From positions 2,232,001-2,296,000 of the forward strand of contig NZ_JACFXW010000001.1 of NCBI RefSeq assembly GCF_014158035.1: DNA of 64,000 nt, written 5' to 3'. The DNA is from Rhizobium sp. G21. GTDB taxonomy: Bacteria > Pseudomonadota > Alphaproteobacteria > Rhizobiales > Rhizobiaceae. Below, one piece after another: positions 1-8,868 of the stretch (positions are counted from its first letter, which is position 1; each line of letters starts with the position of its first letter). The translations under genes were made by a program, and so were the position numbers. The notes under the pieces were generated by a model. It was not told where the DNA came from. It saw nothing but the letters and a program-made list of their open reading frames with translations, and ran no database searches.

Positions 1-101
1 TGCAAGACCAACGAACGCGCCGAAGCGATACCGCTGCTTGAAATCGCAAGAGCCCTCCGCTTTATAGGTGTCACGACCAGTGGACCGAATGGGGCTTGGA
101 C

Positions 102-1233
102 ATGTCAAACAGCGAGTGGCGCGTGGGCGTTCTCTTTTCCCGCAGCGGCGTCACCACGGTGACCGAGACGGAGCATTTTCTGGGAACTGCATTGGCGGTC
201 GAAGAAATCAATGCTGCGGGGGCGTGCTTGGACGGGCGATACAGCCAACCGTCTATGACCCGGGCGGGGAGAGCGGTTCCTATCGGAATTTGGCCCGCCG
301 TCTTCTGGCTGAGGACGACGTCAACATCATCTTCGGCTGTTCTACGTCGGCGAGCCGCAAGGCGGTGCTTCCGATCGTCGAGCGTCACAATGGTCTGCTC
401 TTCTATCCCTCGATGTATGAAGGCTTCGAATATTCGGAAAATGTCGTCTACACCGGCGCCACGCTGAACCAGAACACCTTTGCGCTGGCGGAGTTCCTAT
501 TGCGCCATTGCGGCCAGCGCATCTATTTCGTCGGCGTCGACTATATTTATCCTCGTGAATCCAACCGGGTGATGCGTGACATCGTCGAATCCAAGGGCGG
601 ACAGGTCGTTGGTGAACGCTACATTCCACTGCATGCAGGCGAAGACGTTCTGCAGCAGGTGCTCTCGGACATCACGCGACTGAAGCCGGATGCGATCTTC
701 TCCACCGTCATCGGCAGGCCCGCCCAGCAATTCTATCGGATGTATGCCGAGGCGGGATTCGACCGTCGCCGCACGCCGATCGCCAGTCTGACCATGGCCG
801 AGACCGAGATCCGGGAAATTGGTGCGAACCTTTGCACCGGGCACATTCTGTCCGCGACCTACTTCCAGACAGTTGAAGGCGAGGCAAACAGTCGTTTCGT
901 CGAGGCCTACAAGAGCCGCTTCGGCAGCGACGTGACCACCAGCGTCTGGTCGCAGCCGGCTTATACACAGGTCCATCTTTTTGCGCGAGCGCTCGAAGCG
1001 CCGGCTCGCTTGAGACACACCGCATTTCCGAAGAGGTCCTGATGGAAGACTTCATGGCGCCGGAAGGTCGTGTCAGTTTCGACAGCGATACACGTCACCT
1101 CTGGCTGCATCCGCGGATCGGCATTGCTCGCGACGACGGCTTGTTCGATATCGCCTGGCAGGCACCCGGGCCGATCAGGCCCGATCCTTATCTCACGGCA
1201 TCCCGTTTCGAAGATGCATGGCTGGAGGCTTGA
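102..1233 (+). CDS. amiC: AmiC-type amide sensor / negative regulator (frame broken twice)
   Basis: Cytoplasmic ligand-binding protein of the periplasmic-binding-protein fold that holds the antiterminator AmiR inactive until a short-chain amide binds. The pieces align end to end with Pseudomonas AmiC: an N-terminal part with RVGVLFSRSG and AVEEINAAG, a central part with RKAVLPIVERH, YEGFEYSENVVYTG and DYIYPRESN, and a C-terminal part with GLFDIAWQAPGPIRPDPY. There is no signal peptide, as expected for a cytoplasmic sensor. The frame changes near 235 and near 1000; each break is repaired by one added base, so sequencing error is likelier than decay. The ATG at 102 was chosen over an upstream TTG at 96. 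The stop lies one base before the amiR start. The open sequence in 1-95 was not recognised. Confidence 0.85.
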
Positions 1234-1234
1234 G

Positions 1235-1873
1235 ATGGCAGGCCCCAACAGGATCATCCAAGACTTAAGGCGGGCTCGCGTTTTGGTTGTGCATCCGCGT
1301 GACGAAGACGGCGATGTTCTGGTCTCTCATCTCCGCCGACTCGGTTGCGAAGTGAGGGCAATCTGGCCCCTGCCTGCAAGCTTGCCGCCAGACATCGACA
1401 CCCTGTTCCTGCATATAGAGGATACGTCTGTCGAGCATGCGGTCCAAATCAGCGAGGCCCAGCAGCCAGCCATCATCGCGATCCTGACCTATGAAAGCCC
1501 CACGGCATTGCAGGCGATCATAGACCTCGACGCCCATGGTGTCATTTCCAAACCATTGCGACCGCTGGGGATCCTCACCCAGTTTGCCTTGGCTCGCTAT
1601 CGTCACAGCTATGAGAAGCGGTTGGTCGGCAAGGTTCAGAAACTCGAAGAGACCCTGAAGAGACGCCGGCTCGTGGAGAAGGCCGTCGCGGCCTTGCGCG
1701 CGATGAACGGTCTTGACGAGGATACCGCCTACAAGTTGTTGCGTGATCAGGCGACTGCTAAACGAGTCCCCATGGCCCAGGTCGCCGAATCGATTGTCGC
1801 CGCACATGACACCATGCGCAGCTTCGGCCTGTCTCTGCCGGGTTCGACGGCGCAGAAGACGACCGAGACGTAA
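1235..1873 (+). CDS. amiR: AmiR-type ANTAR transcription antiterminator
   Basis: RNA-binding antiterminator of about 212 residues. Residues 1-130 form a pseudo-receiver domain (RVLVVHPRDEDGD, SPTALQAIIDLDAHGVISKPL) without the usual phosphoacceptor Asp pattern. A coiled coil follows (KVQKLEETLKRRR), then a C-terminal ANTAR domain (VEKAVAALRAMNGLDEDTA, AYKLLRDQA). The family binds leader RNA and prevents termination; AmiC keeps it inactive without amide. The start at 1235 has a GGAGG site at 1223-1227 and directly follows the amiC stop, so the two are probably translationally coupled and made in a fixed ratio. Its likely target is the hairpin and terminator leader just downstream. Confidence 0.9.
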   Translation: MAGPNRIIQDLRRARVLVVHPRDEDGDVLVSHLRRLGCEVRAIWPLPASLPPDIDTLFLHIEDTSVEHAVQISEAQQPAIIAILTYESPTALQAIIDLDAHGVISKPLRPLGILTQFALARYRHSYEKRLVGKVQKLEETLKRRRLVEKAVAALRAMNGLDEDTAYKLLRDQATAKRVPMAQVAESIVAAHDTMRSFGLSLPGSTAQKTTET

Positions 1874-1884
1874 CACGGTCCCGC

Positions 1885-1905
1885 CTAGGGCCCGTAGGGC
1901 CCTGG
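1885..1905 (+). promoter_or_regulatory. GC-rich hairpin just after amiR
   Basis: AGGGCCC at 1887-1893 and GGGCCCT at 1897-1903 pair around a GTA loop, with two more pairs outside (one G-T). No T-run follows, so it is probably not a terminator. It may protect the amiCR message 3' end or belong to the leader of the downstream genes. Confidence 0.4.
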
Positions 1906-1985
1906 TGCTCAAGGATTGGACGGCGCCTAAATCTGCTCAATTTTGCGTCTTGACTTGCGTTTGCTTCCATGGAAGCTTTGTGAGC

Positions 1986-2015
1986 GAGCAAGATTGCTCT
2001 GCGGCAAGGTTGCCG
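1986..2015 (+). promoter_or_regulatory. tandem hexaloop hairpins, candidate AmiR (ANTAR) RNA target
   Basis: Two hairpins lie two bases apart. Hairpin 1 (1986-1999) has stem GAGC/GCTC and loop AAGATT. Hairpin 2 (2002-2015) has stem CGGC/GCCG and loop AAGGTT. Known ANTAR targets are paired stem-loops with six-base loops carrying A at position 1 and G at position 4. Hairpin 2 fits both positions; hairpin 1 fits position 1 only. They lie upstream of the terminator at 2047-2076 and downstream of an AmiR gene, the expected arrangement for antitermination control. The assignment is inferred from structure and context. Confidence 0.6.
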
Positions 2016-2046
2016 ATTTCACATCATGGCTAAGCAGCCTCTGGTC

Positions 2047-2076
2047 CACGGATTGAGTTCCGTGCCGGAGTTTTTT
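2047..2076 (+). terminator. intrinsic terminator in the leader of the amide operon
   Basis: CACGGA (2047-2052) pairs with TCCGTG (2059-2064) around a TTGAGT loop. CCGGAG and then six T (2071-2076) follow. It ends only about 17 bases before the first structural gene, so default termination here would silence the whole operon unless AmiR intervenes. Confidence 0.7.
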
Positions 2077-2092
2077 GCGTTTGGAGAATGAC

Positions 2093-2937
2093 TTGACCGA
2101 TCCGGTTCTGACGTCACGAAATTTGACAGTAGCAGCGATTCAGTTCGAACCGCGCATCGGCGATCGAGCTTTCAATCTTGCTGCCATCGATAGGATGGTT
2201 CGTCGAGCCGTGAGCGAAGGCGCCAATCTCGTCGTCCTTCCGGAACTGGCCGATACGGGTTACGTATTCCAAAGCACGACCGAGCTTTCTGCCCTTGCGG
2301 AAACGCTTCCGGGCGGCACAAGCGCAGGTTTTCTTGCTTCGCTTTCCCGGGAGCTCGCCATCCATATCGTGTGCGGTCTCGCTGAGCGTGATGGCGACAC
2401 CTTCTACAATGCCGCAATCCTCACCGGGCCAGAAGGCTATCTGGGCAAGTATCGCAAGCTCCATCTATGGAACGAGGAGAACCGGCATTTTGCGTCGGCA
2501 ATCTTGGGCTGCCGGTCTTCGACATTGGCATCGGCAAGGTCGGAATCGCGATCTGCTACGATGGGTGGTTCCCGGAAGTGTTTCGCCAGCTCGCCCTCGA
2601 TGGTGCCGAGCTGATCTGCGTGCCGACCAACTGGGTTCCCATGCCCGGCTCGGAAAGCCAGACCGACACGATGTCGAACATCCTGACCAAGGCTGCAGCG
2701 CATTCCAACGGTGTCCACATTGCCTGCGCCGACAGGATCGGAACCGAGCGGGGTCAGCCCTTCATTGGTCGCAGCTTGATCGTCGGTCCGGAAGGCTGGC
2801 CCCTTGCCGGCCCGGCCAGCGCAGACCGCGAGGAAATACTGCTTGTCCAAATCGATCTGTCGAGTGCGCCGCGAAGCCGCGCCCTCAACAGTTTCAATCA
2901 TCTGCTCGGTGACCGCCGGACGGATGTCTATCGCTGA
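2093..2937 (+). CDS. nitrilase-superfamily carbon-nitrogen hydrolase (amidase), frame broken once
   Basis: Cytoplasmic amidase or related C-N hydrolase of about 282 residues, the usual size for the family. The Glu-Lys-Cys triad is visible in VVLPELADTGY, KYRKLHLW and AICYDGWFPEV. It is clearly different from the larger aliphatic amidase AmiE; the exact substrate cannot be read from sequence. The frame shifts near 2490 in a TTTTGCG stretch and is restored by one added base. No ATG is in frame at the 5' end. The TTG at 2093 is chosen because GGAG lies at 2083-2086; TTG 2075 and 2081 are alternatives. First structural gene after the AmiR-controlled leader, so amide-inducible expression is inferred. 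Confidence 0.8.
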
Positions 2938-2975
2938 CTGCGAAACCACGACCACCAAAGACAAAGGGGAACACA

Positions 2976-4123
2976 ATGATACGCAGAACCATCACTCTCG
3001 CTCTCGCCTCCGTCGCCTTCGCCACGGCGTCTTATGCGGCAGATCCGATCAAAATCGGCGTCCCGGTTGGACTGTCCGGTGCTAACAGCGTTGTCGCGCC
3101 ATCGGTCGTTCAGGCCGCCGAACTGGCGGTCGAGGAAATTAATGCCAAGGGCGGCGTCCTTGGCCGGCCGCTCGAACTCGAAATCGCCGACGATGCGTCT
3201 GGCGCCGCTGGCGCGCAGAAGGCATTCGACAGTCTGGTCTTCCAAAAGGAAGTCGATGTCCTTATCTCGATGGAAACCAGCGCTGCCCGCAATGCCGGCC
3301 TGCCGATCGTCAGCAAGGGCGATGTCCCCTATATCTATACCTCGTTCTACGAGGGCAAGTCGTGCAATGCCAATCTCTTCGTCAATGCCTGGGTGCCGGA
3401 ACAGCAGGTGCCGCCACTGGTCGACAATTTCACGGGCAAGCAGGGTGCAAAAAGTTCTTCCTGATCGGTTCCGACTATTCCTTCGGTCGAGGCATGCTGG
3501 AATTCGCACGCGCCTATATCGAGAAATCCGGTGCTTCGGTCGTCGGTGAAGAATATCTGCCGATGGACGGCAGTGACTGGACCGCTGTCATCTCCAAGCT
3601 CAAGGCCTCCGGTGCCGATGCCATCATCACCTCGACTGCCGGCGGCGCGCCCAATGTCACACTGACCAAGCAGCTTCGCTCGTCCGGTGTCACGCTGCCC
3701 TATGGTAACCTTGCGGTGGACGAAGGCACGGCAAAAAGCATGGGAGCGGAAGCTGGCGGCATCTTCCTCTCGGCATCCTATGTCACCAGCATCGACAGCG
3801 CCGAAAACAAGGCCTTCCTGGTGGCCATGGAGAAGAAATTCGGTGCCGATCTTCGCACTCCGAATGATCTTTCGGTTCCACAATATGAAGCCATCTACCT
3901 CTACAAGGCGGCTGTCGAAAAGGCCGGTTCGACCGAGACAGCCTCTGTCCTCGAAGCCCTGCCCAGCGTCTCCTTTACCGGTCCGCGCGGCACCATTTCC
4001 ATGAGCAAGCAGCATCACGCACCGCTGACCATGTATCTGGGCCAGGTTCAGGATGATGGCAGCGTCAAGGTGGTCGACAGTTACAAGGACGTTGATCCAG
4101 GCGAGCAGTGCCCGAACCTCTGA
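2976..4123 (+). CDS. ABC transporter substrate-binding protein, branched-chain/amide type (frame broken once)
   Basis: Periplasmic binding protein of the Leu/Ile/Val-urea-amide family, about 380 residues. A signal peptide covers the first 21 residues (hydrophobic stretch ending SYAA), followed by IKIGVPVGLSG and AAELAVEEINAKGG, the standard start of the type I fold. The break falls in a five-A run at 3449-3453; a sixth A restores KKFFLIGSDYSFGRG. The start at 2976 has an AAAGGGG site. It is followed by an importer gene set and probably delivers amides or related small nitrogen compounds. The specificity is inferred from the AmiC/AmiR and amidase neighbours. Confidence 0.82.
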
Positions 4124-4131
4124 TTGCTGGC

Positions 4132-4155
4132 AAGGTGGGGCGGAAGCCCCACCTT
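4132..4155 (+). promoter_or_regulatory. intercistronic stem-loop after the binding-protein gene
   Basis: AAGGTGGGGC (4132-4141) pairs perfectly with GCCCCACCTT (4146-4155) around a GGAA tetraloop, ten base pairs without mismatch. No T-run follows. Such stem-loops after binding-protein genes commonly stabilise the upstream message so that binding protein exceeds permease; that role is inferred here. Confidence 0.65.
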
Positions 4156-4175
4156 CGATCCTTGGGATGACATGC

Positions 4176-5009
4176 ATGACACTTTTCCTCGACATCATCA
4201 GTACGGCGGCGATCCTCTTCATTGTCGCATCCGGCCTGCTGACCATTTTCGGCGTGCTTAAAATCATCAACTTTGCCCATGGGGCCTGGCTGACGATCGG
4301 TGCCTATTGCGCGGTCGTGGCCAATCAATTGGGCTTGAACCCGTGGTTGGCCGCAGTTCTGGCCTTTGTCACCGGCGCCATTCTCGGTGCCTTGGCCGAA
4401 CGCTTTATCGTCCGCCCACTCTACCGTCGTCCCTTGGATGCCATCCTCGCCACATGGGGCTTGGGGATCGTCGTCGGACAATTGATCACCCTCTGGTTCG
4501 GACGCGACGTGCATTTCACACCGGCTCTGCTGCCAGGGACGCTCGACGTCCTTGGCACGAGTTATTCGCTCTACCGTCTGTTTGCCGTTGTGGCGGCGCT
4601 TGCGATCGGCATCGGCTTTGCTTTTCTGCTTGAGGGGACACGTCTCGGCCTTTCGGCCCAGGCCGTCATCATGAACGAGAACCTGGCGCGCGCACTTGGC
4701 ATGGACACGACCAGGATCCGATTGGTGACCTTTATGATCGGGACGGGGCTCGCCGCACTGGCCGGCGTGCTTTTGGCGCCGTTGACCAGCGTTGATCCCA
4801 ACATGGGGGTTGCCTGGCTGACGGGTGCCTTCATGCTGGTCATGGTCGCCGGCACGTCCTTTGGCGCGCTTGCCGCCGCTTGCCTGATATTCGGGGCAGC
4901 GCAGGTGCTGGTCTCCATATTCTTAAGCCCTGTCCTTGGCGGAATCACCGTCGCCCTGCTCTGCGCCATCGTGTTGCGCATCCGTCCGAAGGGATTTGCC
5001 CGTGCCTGA
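4176..5009 (+). CDS. LivH-type ABC transporter permease
   Basis: Inner-membrane permease of the branched-chain amino acid/urea/amide importer family, about 277 residues with around eight hydrophobic segments. Typical family stretches are GLLTIFGVLKIINFAHG near the N-terminus and RALGMDTTRIRLVTFMIGTGLAALAGVL in the cytoplasmic coupling region. ATG 4176 is preferred (GGGA at 4164-4167); ATG 4167 is an in-frame alternative. The 3' end overlaps the next permease start by eight bases (GTGCCTGA), indicating coupled translation. Confidence 0.85.
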   Translation: MTLFLDIISTAAILFIVASGLLTIFGVLKIINFAHGAWLTIGAYCAVVANQLGLNPWLAAVLAFVTGAILGALAERFIVRPLYRRPLDAILATWGLGIVVGQLITLWFGRDVHFTPALLPGTLDVLGTSYSLYRLFAVVAALAIGIGFAFLLEGTRLGLSAQAVIMNENLARALGMDTTRIRLVTFMIGTGLAALAGVLLAPLTSVDPNMGVAWLTGAFMLVMVAGTSFGALAAACLIFGAAQVLVSIFLSPVLGGITVALLCAIVLRIRPKGFARA

Positions 5010-6755
5010 CAAACACAAACTCCGGCTGGCCCTGATGGCAGCCCTCGCGCTTTGCGCAGTGTTGCTCGTCATCTTCGGCCCTATGGTCCTTGATCGCTTC
5101 AGCCTCAACGTGCTGACACGGTCGATGATCTACGCAATGCTCGCTATCACCGTCGATCTGCTCTGGGGGTACACCGGTATTCTCACATTCGGTCAGGCTG
5201 CCTTCTTCGGTGTGGGGGCCTATGCCACCGCCATGGTGCTCACCCATATCGGCGCGAGCCCCTCCCTCTTTGTGTTGGCGCTCCTTGCCGCCGTTCTCGT
5301 TCCGCTCCTGCTGGGGCTGGCCGTCGGCTGGCTGTCCTTCTATCACGGTTCGACTCCCCTTTATGCGACCGTGATCTCCCTTGTGGTGCCGATCGTCATT
5401 ACCCAACTCATCTATTCCGGCGGCGTATGGACCGGCTCGTCGAGCGGTATGGTCGGTTATCAGACACTGCCACTCGGGCTTGTGGGCTTCTTCCGGCTGA
5501 CGGGGGCTGTCTGCTCGTGCTTGCCGTCGTCGCCTTCGTCTTCGTGCGATCGGATGCCGGTCGTCTGCTGGTTGCCATCCGCGACAACGAGACGCGTGTC
5601 GCCTATCTCGGGATCAGCCCGGCCCGGATCAAGATCGCCCTGATGGCGGTGCTCGCTGGTGTGGCGGGGCTGGCAGGCTTTCTCTTCGCCAATGCTTCCG
5701 GTGTCGTGGCCCCTGAAAACAGTGGTTTTGTGTTCGGCACAGAACTGGTCGTCTGGACGGCTCTGGGTGGTCGCGGCACGATCTTCGGCCCCCTGCTGGG
5801 CGCGATTGGTGTCGATTATCTGAGTGCCAATCTGTCCGGCGAGCTGCCATTCCTGTGGCAACTCGTCGTCGGGGGTGTGTTCGTGGTGATGATCATCCTC
5901 TTGCCGGGTGGCCTGGCATCTCTGGTGACAGAGCGTTTCGGACGAGATAGCCGCAAGCATCGTCTTGATGCCCTTCCTTCAGCAACCCGTGTGGATACGA
6001 TGGCCTCAAGTGTGCCAGTTGTTTCAGTCGCGGGGCTTGGCAAATCGTTCGGCGCACTCTCCGTGCTGAAGGGCATCGACTTTACCATTCGTCCAGGCGA
6101 ACTTGTCAGCGTGGTGGGACCCAACGGCGCCGGCAAGACGACGTTGATGCGATGCCTGTCCGATGGAACGGAGAAGATCGAAGGTCATGTCGAAATTGCC
6201 GGCCGGGATATTGCCGGCCTGCCGCCGCAGGACGTCGTAGCGCTCGGTGTGGGCCGCAAGTTTCAGGTGGCAAGCATTTTCGACAGCATGACCGTGGCCG
6301 AGTGCCTGCGTATGGTACGTATGCGCCACGAGAGGCCTTCCTTGACGCAAAGCCCTGACGCAATCGACCTTCCCGCCGCCGCGATCGAGATCCTGCGTCT
6401 GACCGGGTTGACCGACATGGCAGACCGGCCAGTGTCTCTCCTGTCTCACGGACAGCGCCAGGCTCTGGAGCTGGCCATGGTCGTGGCCTTGGAACCGCGG
6501 CTCATTCTGCTGGATGAACCGACGGCCGGCCTCAGCAAGGCCGAACGCATGACCATCGGTGCAGTCCTCAAACACCTGACTGCGGACCTCGGCTTCGCTG
6601 CAATCCTCGTCGAACACGACCTCGACTTCGTCCGCGAAATTTCGAGCCGGATTGTGGTTCTGCACCAGGGCAAGCTGGTTCTCGATGGCACGGTCGAAGA
6701 CGTCGTGCAGTCGGAGACCGTGCGTACCATCTACTCGGGAGGCGCCCATGCGTGA
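5002..6755 (+). CDS. LivM-type permease joined in frame to LivG-type ATPase (frame broken once)
   Basis: The N-terminal part is a LivM permease (LLWGYTGILTFGQAAFFGVGAYA, then ARIKIALMAVLAGVAGLAGF). From about 6000 a LivG ATPase follows: Walker A GPNGAGKTT, signature LLSHGQRQALELAMVV, Walker B LILLDEPTAGL, H-loop VEHDLDFV. A break near 5505, at a five-G run, needs one added base. There is no stop between the parts and no clear ribosome site before ATG 6000, which suggests a real fusion. Fused LivM-LivG proteins are known, but a TAG at 5948-5950 in the next frame means one missed base could also have created the fusion. The GTG at 5002 was chosen for its overlap with livH. Confidence 0.7.
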
Positions 6756-7455
6756 GACCGTCAAACTCGAACTCTTGGACCTGTGCAGCGGCTACGGAAC
6801 CGTCAGCATCGTCAACGGTGTAACGCTCTCCGTAAAATCAGGTGAGATCTTCGCCCTGATGGGCAAGAACGGGATGGGAAAGACGACGCTTCTGAAGTCG
6901 ATCCTGGGTTTGATTAAACCGACCGACGGCGAAGTGAGCGTCGACGGCAAGCTGATAACCGGGCGAAGCACTGCCGAACTGATCGCAGCCGGGATCGGCT
7001 ATGCGCCGCAGGAGCAGCCGTTGTTTCAGGATCTTTCGATCCGTGACAACCTGCGACTTGCGCTTAAGACCGACCGGGAGCTCAAGCCCGCGTTTGAGCG
7101 TGTCTTCGACTACTTCCCCTTTCTGAAGGAGAGGATGCAGCAAAAGGCCGGAACGCTGTCCGGTGGCGAACAGAAGATGCTGATCCTTTCGCGCGCATTG
7201 ATGCTGAAGCCCCGCTTGCTCTTCATCGACGAGATTTCTGAGGGTTTGCAGCCCTCGGTCGTCTCGAAGATCGGCGAAGTCCTCGCCCATGAGCGTGATG
7301 ACAACGGAGCGACCATCATTCTGGTGGAACAGAACCTCGATTTCGCGCTCTCCGTCGCCGACCGCTGGGCTGTGCTGAAGCTTGGCGCCATCGACGACCA
7401 GGATCAGAACGGCCCCGGAACGCGCGAACGCGTGCTCCAGCACTTGAAGATTTGA
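6748..7455 (+). CDS. LivF-type ABC transporter ATP-binding protein
   Basis: Second ATPase of the importer, 235 residues. Walker A is GKNGMGKTT, the signature is TLSGGEQKMLILSRAL, Walker B is PRLLFIDEISEG and the H-loop neighbour is ILVEQNLDFAL. The EISEGLQPS stretch is typical of LivF/UrtE proteins. The start at 6748 overlaps the preceding stop by eight bases (ATGCGTGA), so it is translated with the LivG part. It completes the set of binding protein, two permeases and two ATPases. Confidence 0.88.
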   Translation: MRETVKLELLDLCSGYGTVSIVNGVTLSVKSGEIFALMGKNGMGKTTLLKSILGLIKPTDGEVSVDGKLITGRSTAELIAAGIGYAPQEQPLFQDLSIRDNLRLALKTDRELKPAFERVFDYFPFLKERMQQKAGTLSGGEQKMLILSRALMLKPRLLFIDEISEGLQPSVVSKIGEVLAHERDDNGATIILVEQNLDFALSVADRWAVLKLGAIDDQDQNGPGTRERVLQHLKI

Positions 7456-7458
7456 TCC

Positions 7459-8613
7459 ATGCGGCATCGCACCAATGCATTTCTCCCCTATCCGCAGGCC
7501 CCCGTTGCGAATGCCGGTACGGGTCCATTGGCGGGCTTGCGGCTTGGTGTGAAGGACTTGTTCGATGTTGAGGGCTATCCGACAGTGGCCGGAAACCCGT
7601 TTCTTCTGGCGGCCTCCGGCATTAAGGAAGAGACGGCGCCGCTGGTGCGCCGGCTGCTGGATCTTGGCGCGTGTTTTGTCGGCAAGACCCATACCGACGA
7701 ACTCGCCTATTCGCTGATCGGCAACAACCTGCATTTCGGGATGCCGATCAATCCCTTACATCCTGAGCTCATACCCGGAGGATCTTCGTCCGGGTCGGCG
7801 GTCGCTGTCGCTGCCGGGCTTGCAGACATTGGCCTCGGGACCGACACATCAGGTTCCATCCGGCTGCCCGCCACGGCAAACGGCCTGTTCGGCTGGCGCC
7901 CGAGCTTCGGCCTGTTGGATTCGACCGGCATCCGTCCACTTGCACCGAGCTTTGATGTACCCGGCGTCTTCACCCGTGACTTTGCAACTCTTGAGCGCGT
8001 GATGCAGTCCCTCGATGCCTATGATAAACGCCCACCTTCGACCATCCTGGTCGTCGAGGACATTGTATCGCTGTGTGATCAGGACATCGCCGAGGCCTTC
8101 TGGGCCACGATCAGAAAACTTGAGGTGCCGATCGTCACACGACCTTCGCTGTCTGCAAACGGACTTTCAGATCTCGCACGCTGTTTCACCACGATCTTGC
8201 AGAAGGAAGCTTGGCAGACCAACCAGACCCTTTTTGAGCGCGCCAGCCAGACGCTGGCACCGGACATCGCTCTGCGCCTGATCACCGGACGAGAGATTTC
8301 GAACGATAGGTACGATGCGGCGGTCTTGCAGCGCGCCGGCTTCCGTCAGTCCTTCGAGGAGAGCATGCACGACGCCGTCCTCGTCATGCCGACCCTGCCA
8401 ACGGTTCCACCCCGACGCGATGACCCGCAGGAGCGTTTTGCCTCCTTTCGGGCTCGCTCCATCGAGTTGCTCTGCATCGCGGGCCTTTCCGGTTGTCCGC
8501 AGATCACCATGCCTTGGCCTTTGCCGAGTGGAGAGCCTGCCGGGATTTCGCTCGTTGCGCCACACGGCTTTGACGGATCATTGCTCGCGGAACTCGCTAC
8601 TTGGTTTGCTTGA
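7459..8613 (+). CDS. amidase-signature enzyme, AMI1 (indole-3-acetamide hydrolase)-like
   Basis: Ser-cisSer-Lys amidase of 384 residues that hydrolyses amides to acid plus ammonia. The catalytic Lys is in LGVKDLFDVEGYPT, the cis-Ser motif is PGGSSSGSAVAVAA and the nucleophile is in GTDTSGSIRLPA. The short length and the pattern KTHTDELAYSL resemble plant AMI1 and its bacterial relatives more than GatA. It starts three bases after the livF stop, so it is the last gene of the operon. The operon thus encodes two unrelated amide-hydrolysing folds. The substrate is unproven; small aliphatic or aryl-acetamide types are possible. Confidence 0.82.
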   Translation: MRHRTNAFLPYPQAPVANAGTGPLAGLRLGVKDLFDVEGYPTVAGNPFLLAASGIKEETAPLVRRLLDLGACFVGKTHTDELAYSLIGNNLHFGMPINPLHPELIPGGSSSGSAVAVAAGLADIGLGTDTSGSIRLPATANGLFGWRPSFGLLDSTGIRPLAPSFDVPGVFTRDFATLERVMQSLDAYDKRPPSTILVVEDIVSLCDQDIAEAFWATIRKLEVPIVTRPSLSANGLSDLARCFTTILQKEAWQTNQTLFERASQTLAPDIALRLITGREISNDRYDAAVLQRAGFRQSFEESMHDAVLVMPTLPTVPPRRDDPQERFASFRARSIELLCIAGLSGCPQITMPWPLPSGEPAGISLVAPHGFDGSLLAELATWFA

Positions 8614-8868
8614 ACTTGTTTGTTCAAACGATATCCAAGGCGACATCGGGCAAAAATATCACCCCCAAAGGCGATGGCGGCCTCAGACCATGTGCTGGTC
8701 CAGCGGAAGGCGACGCCATGCCTCAGGGTGTTGGCCACTCCGATAGAAATGATGTGTCCGCTTCTGCCGTCCGTCCGACAGGAGTAGACCGTCCGCTCCC
8801 GACCCCGTCATCTAGCTCGAAGTTGCGCGTTTTCTCTGTGGCCAATGGTTGGCCATAGGAGAACTGAA
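8614..8868 (+). other. non-coding gap before the recombinase
   Basis: No convincing gene. TTGAAC (8610-8615) and GTTCAA (8622-8627) form a weak hairpin over the amidase stop, and one copy of a direct repeat (8755-8784) lies here. An AGGAG ribosome site precedes the recombinase start. Confidence 0.5.
8755..8784 (+). repeat. imperfect direct repeat, left copy flanking the recombinase
   Basis: Begins TGTCCGCTTCTG and matches 25 of 30 positions with 9533-9562, on the far side of the recombinase gene. Paired copies around a tyrosine recombinase suggest recombination sites or remnants of an element end; this is inference. Confidence 0.5.

Noticed and set aside
1..95. Open frame from the left edge as the tail of an upstream gene
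   Set aside because: Too short and without similarity; cannot be supported.
102..1233. amiC as a pseudogene
   Set aside because: All three segments are well conserved and both breaks are one-base deletions, as in essential genes elsewhere in the window.
1963..1976. GCTTCCATGGAAGC perfect palindrome in the amiR-nitrilase gap as an operator
   Set aside because: The hairpin/terminator leader explains control of the operon; a short palindrome alone is not enough to claim another regulator.
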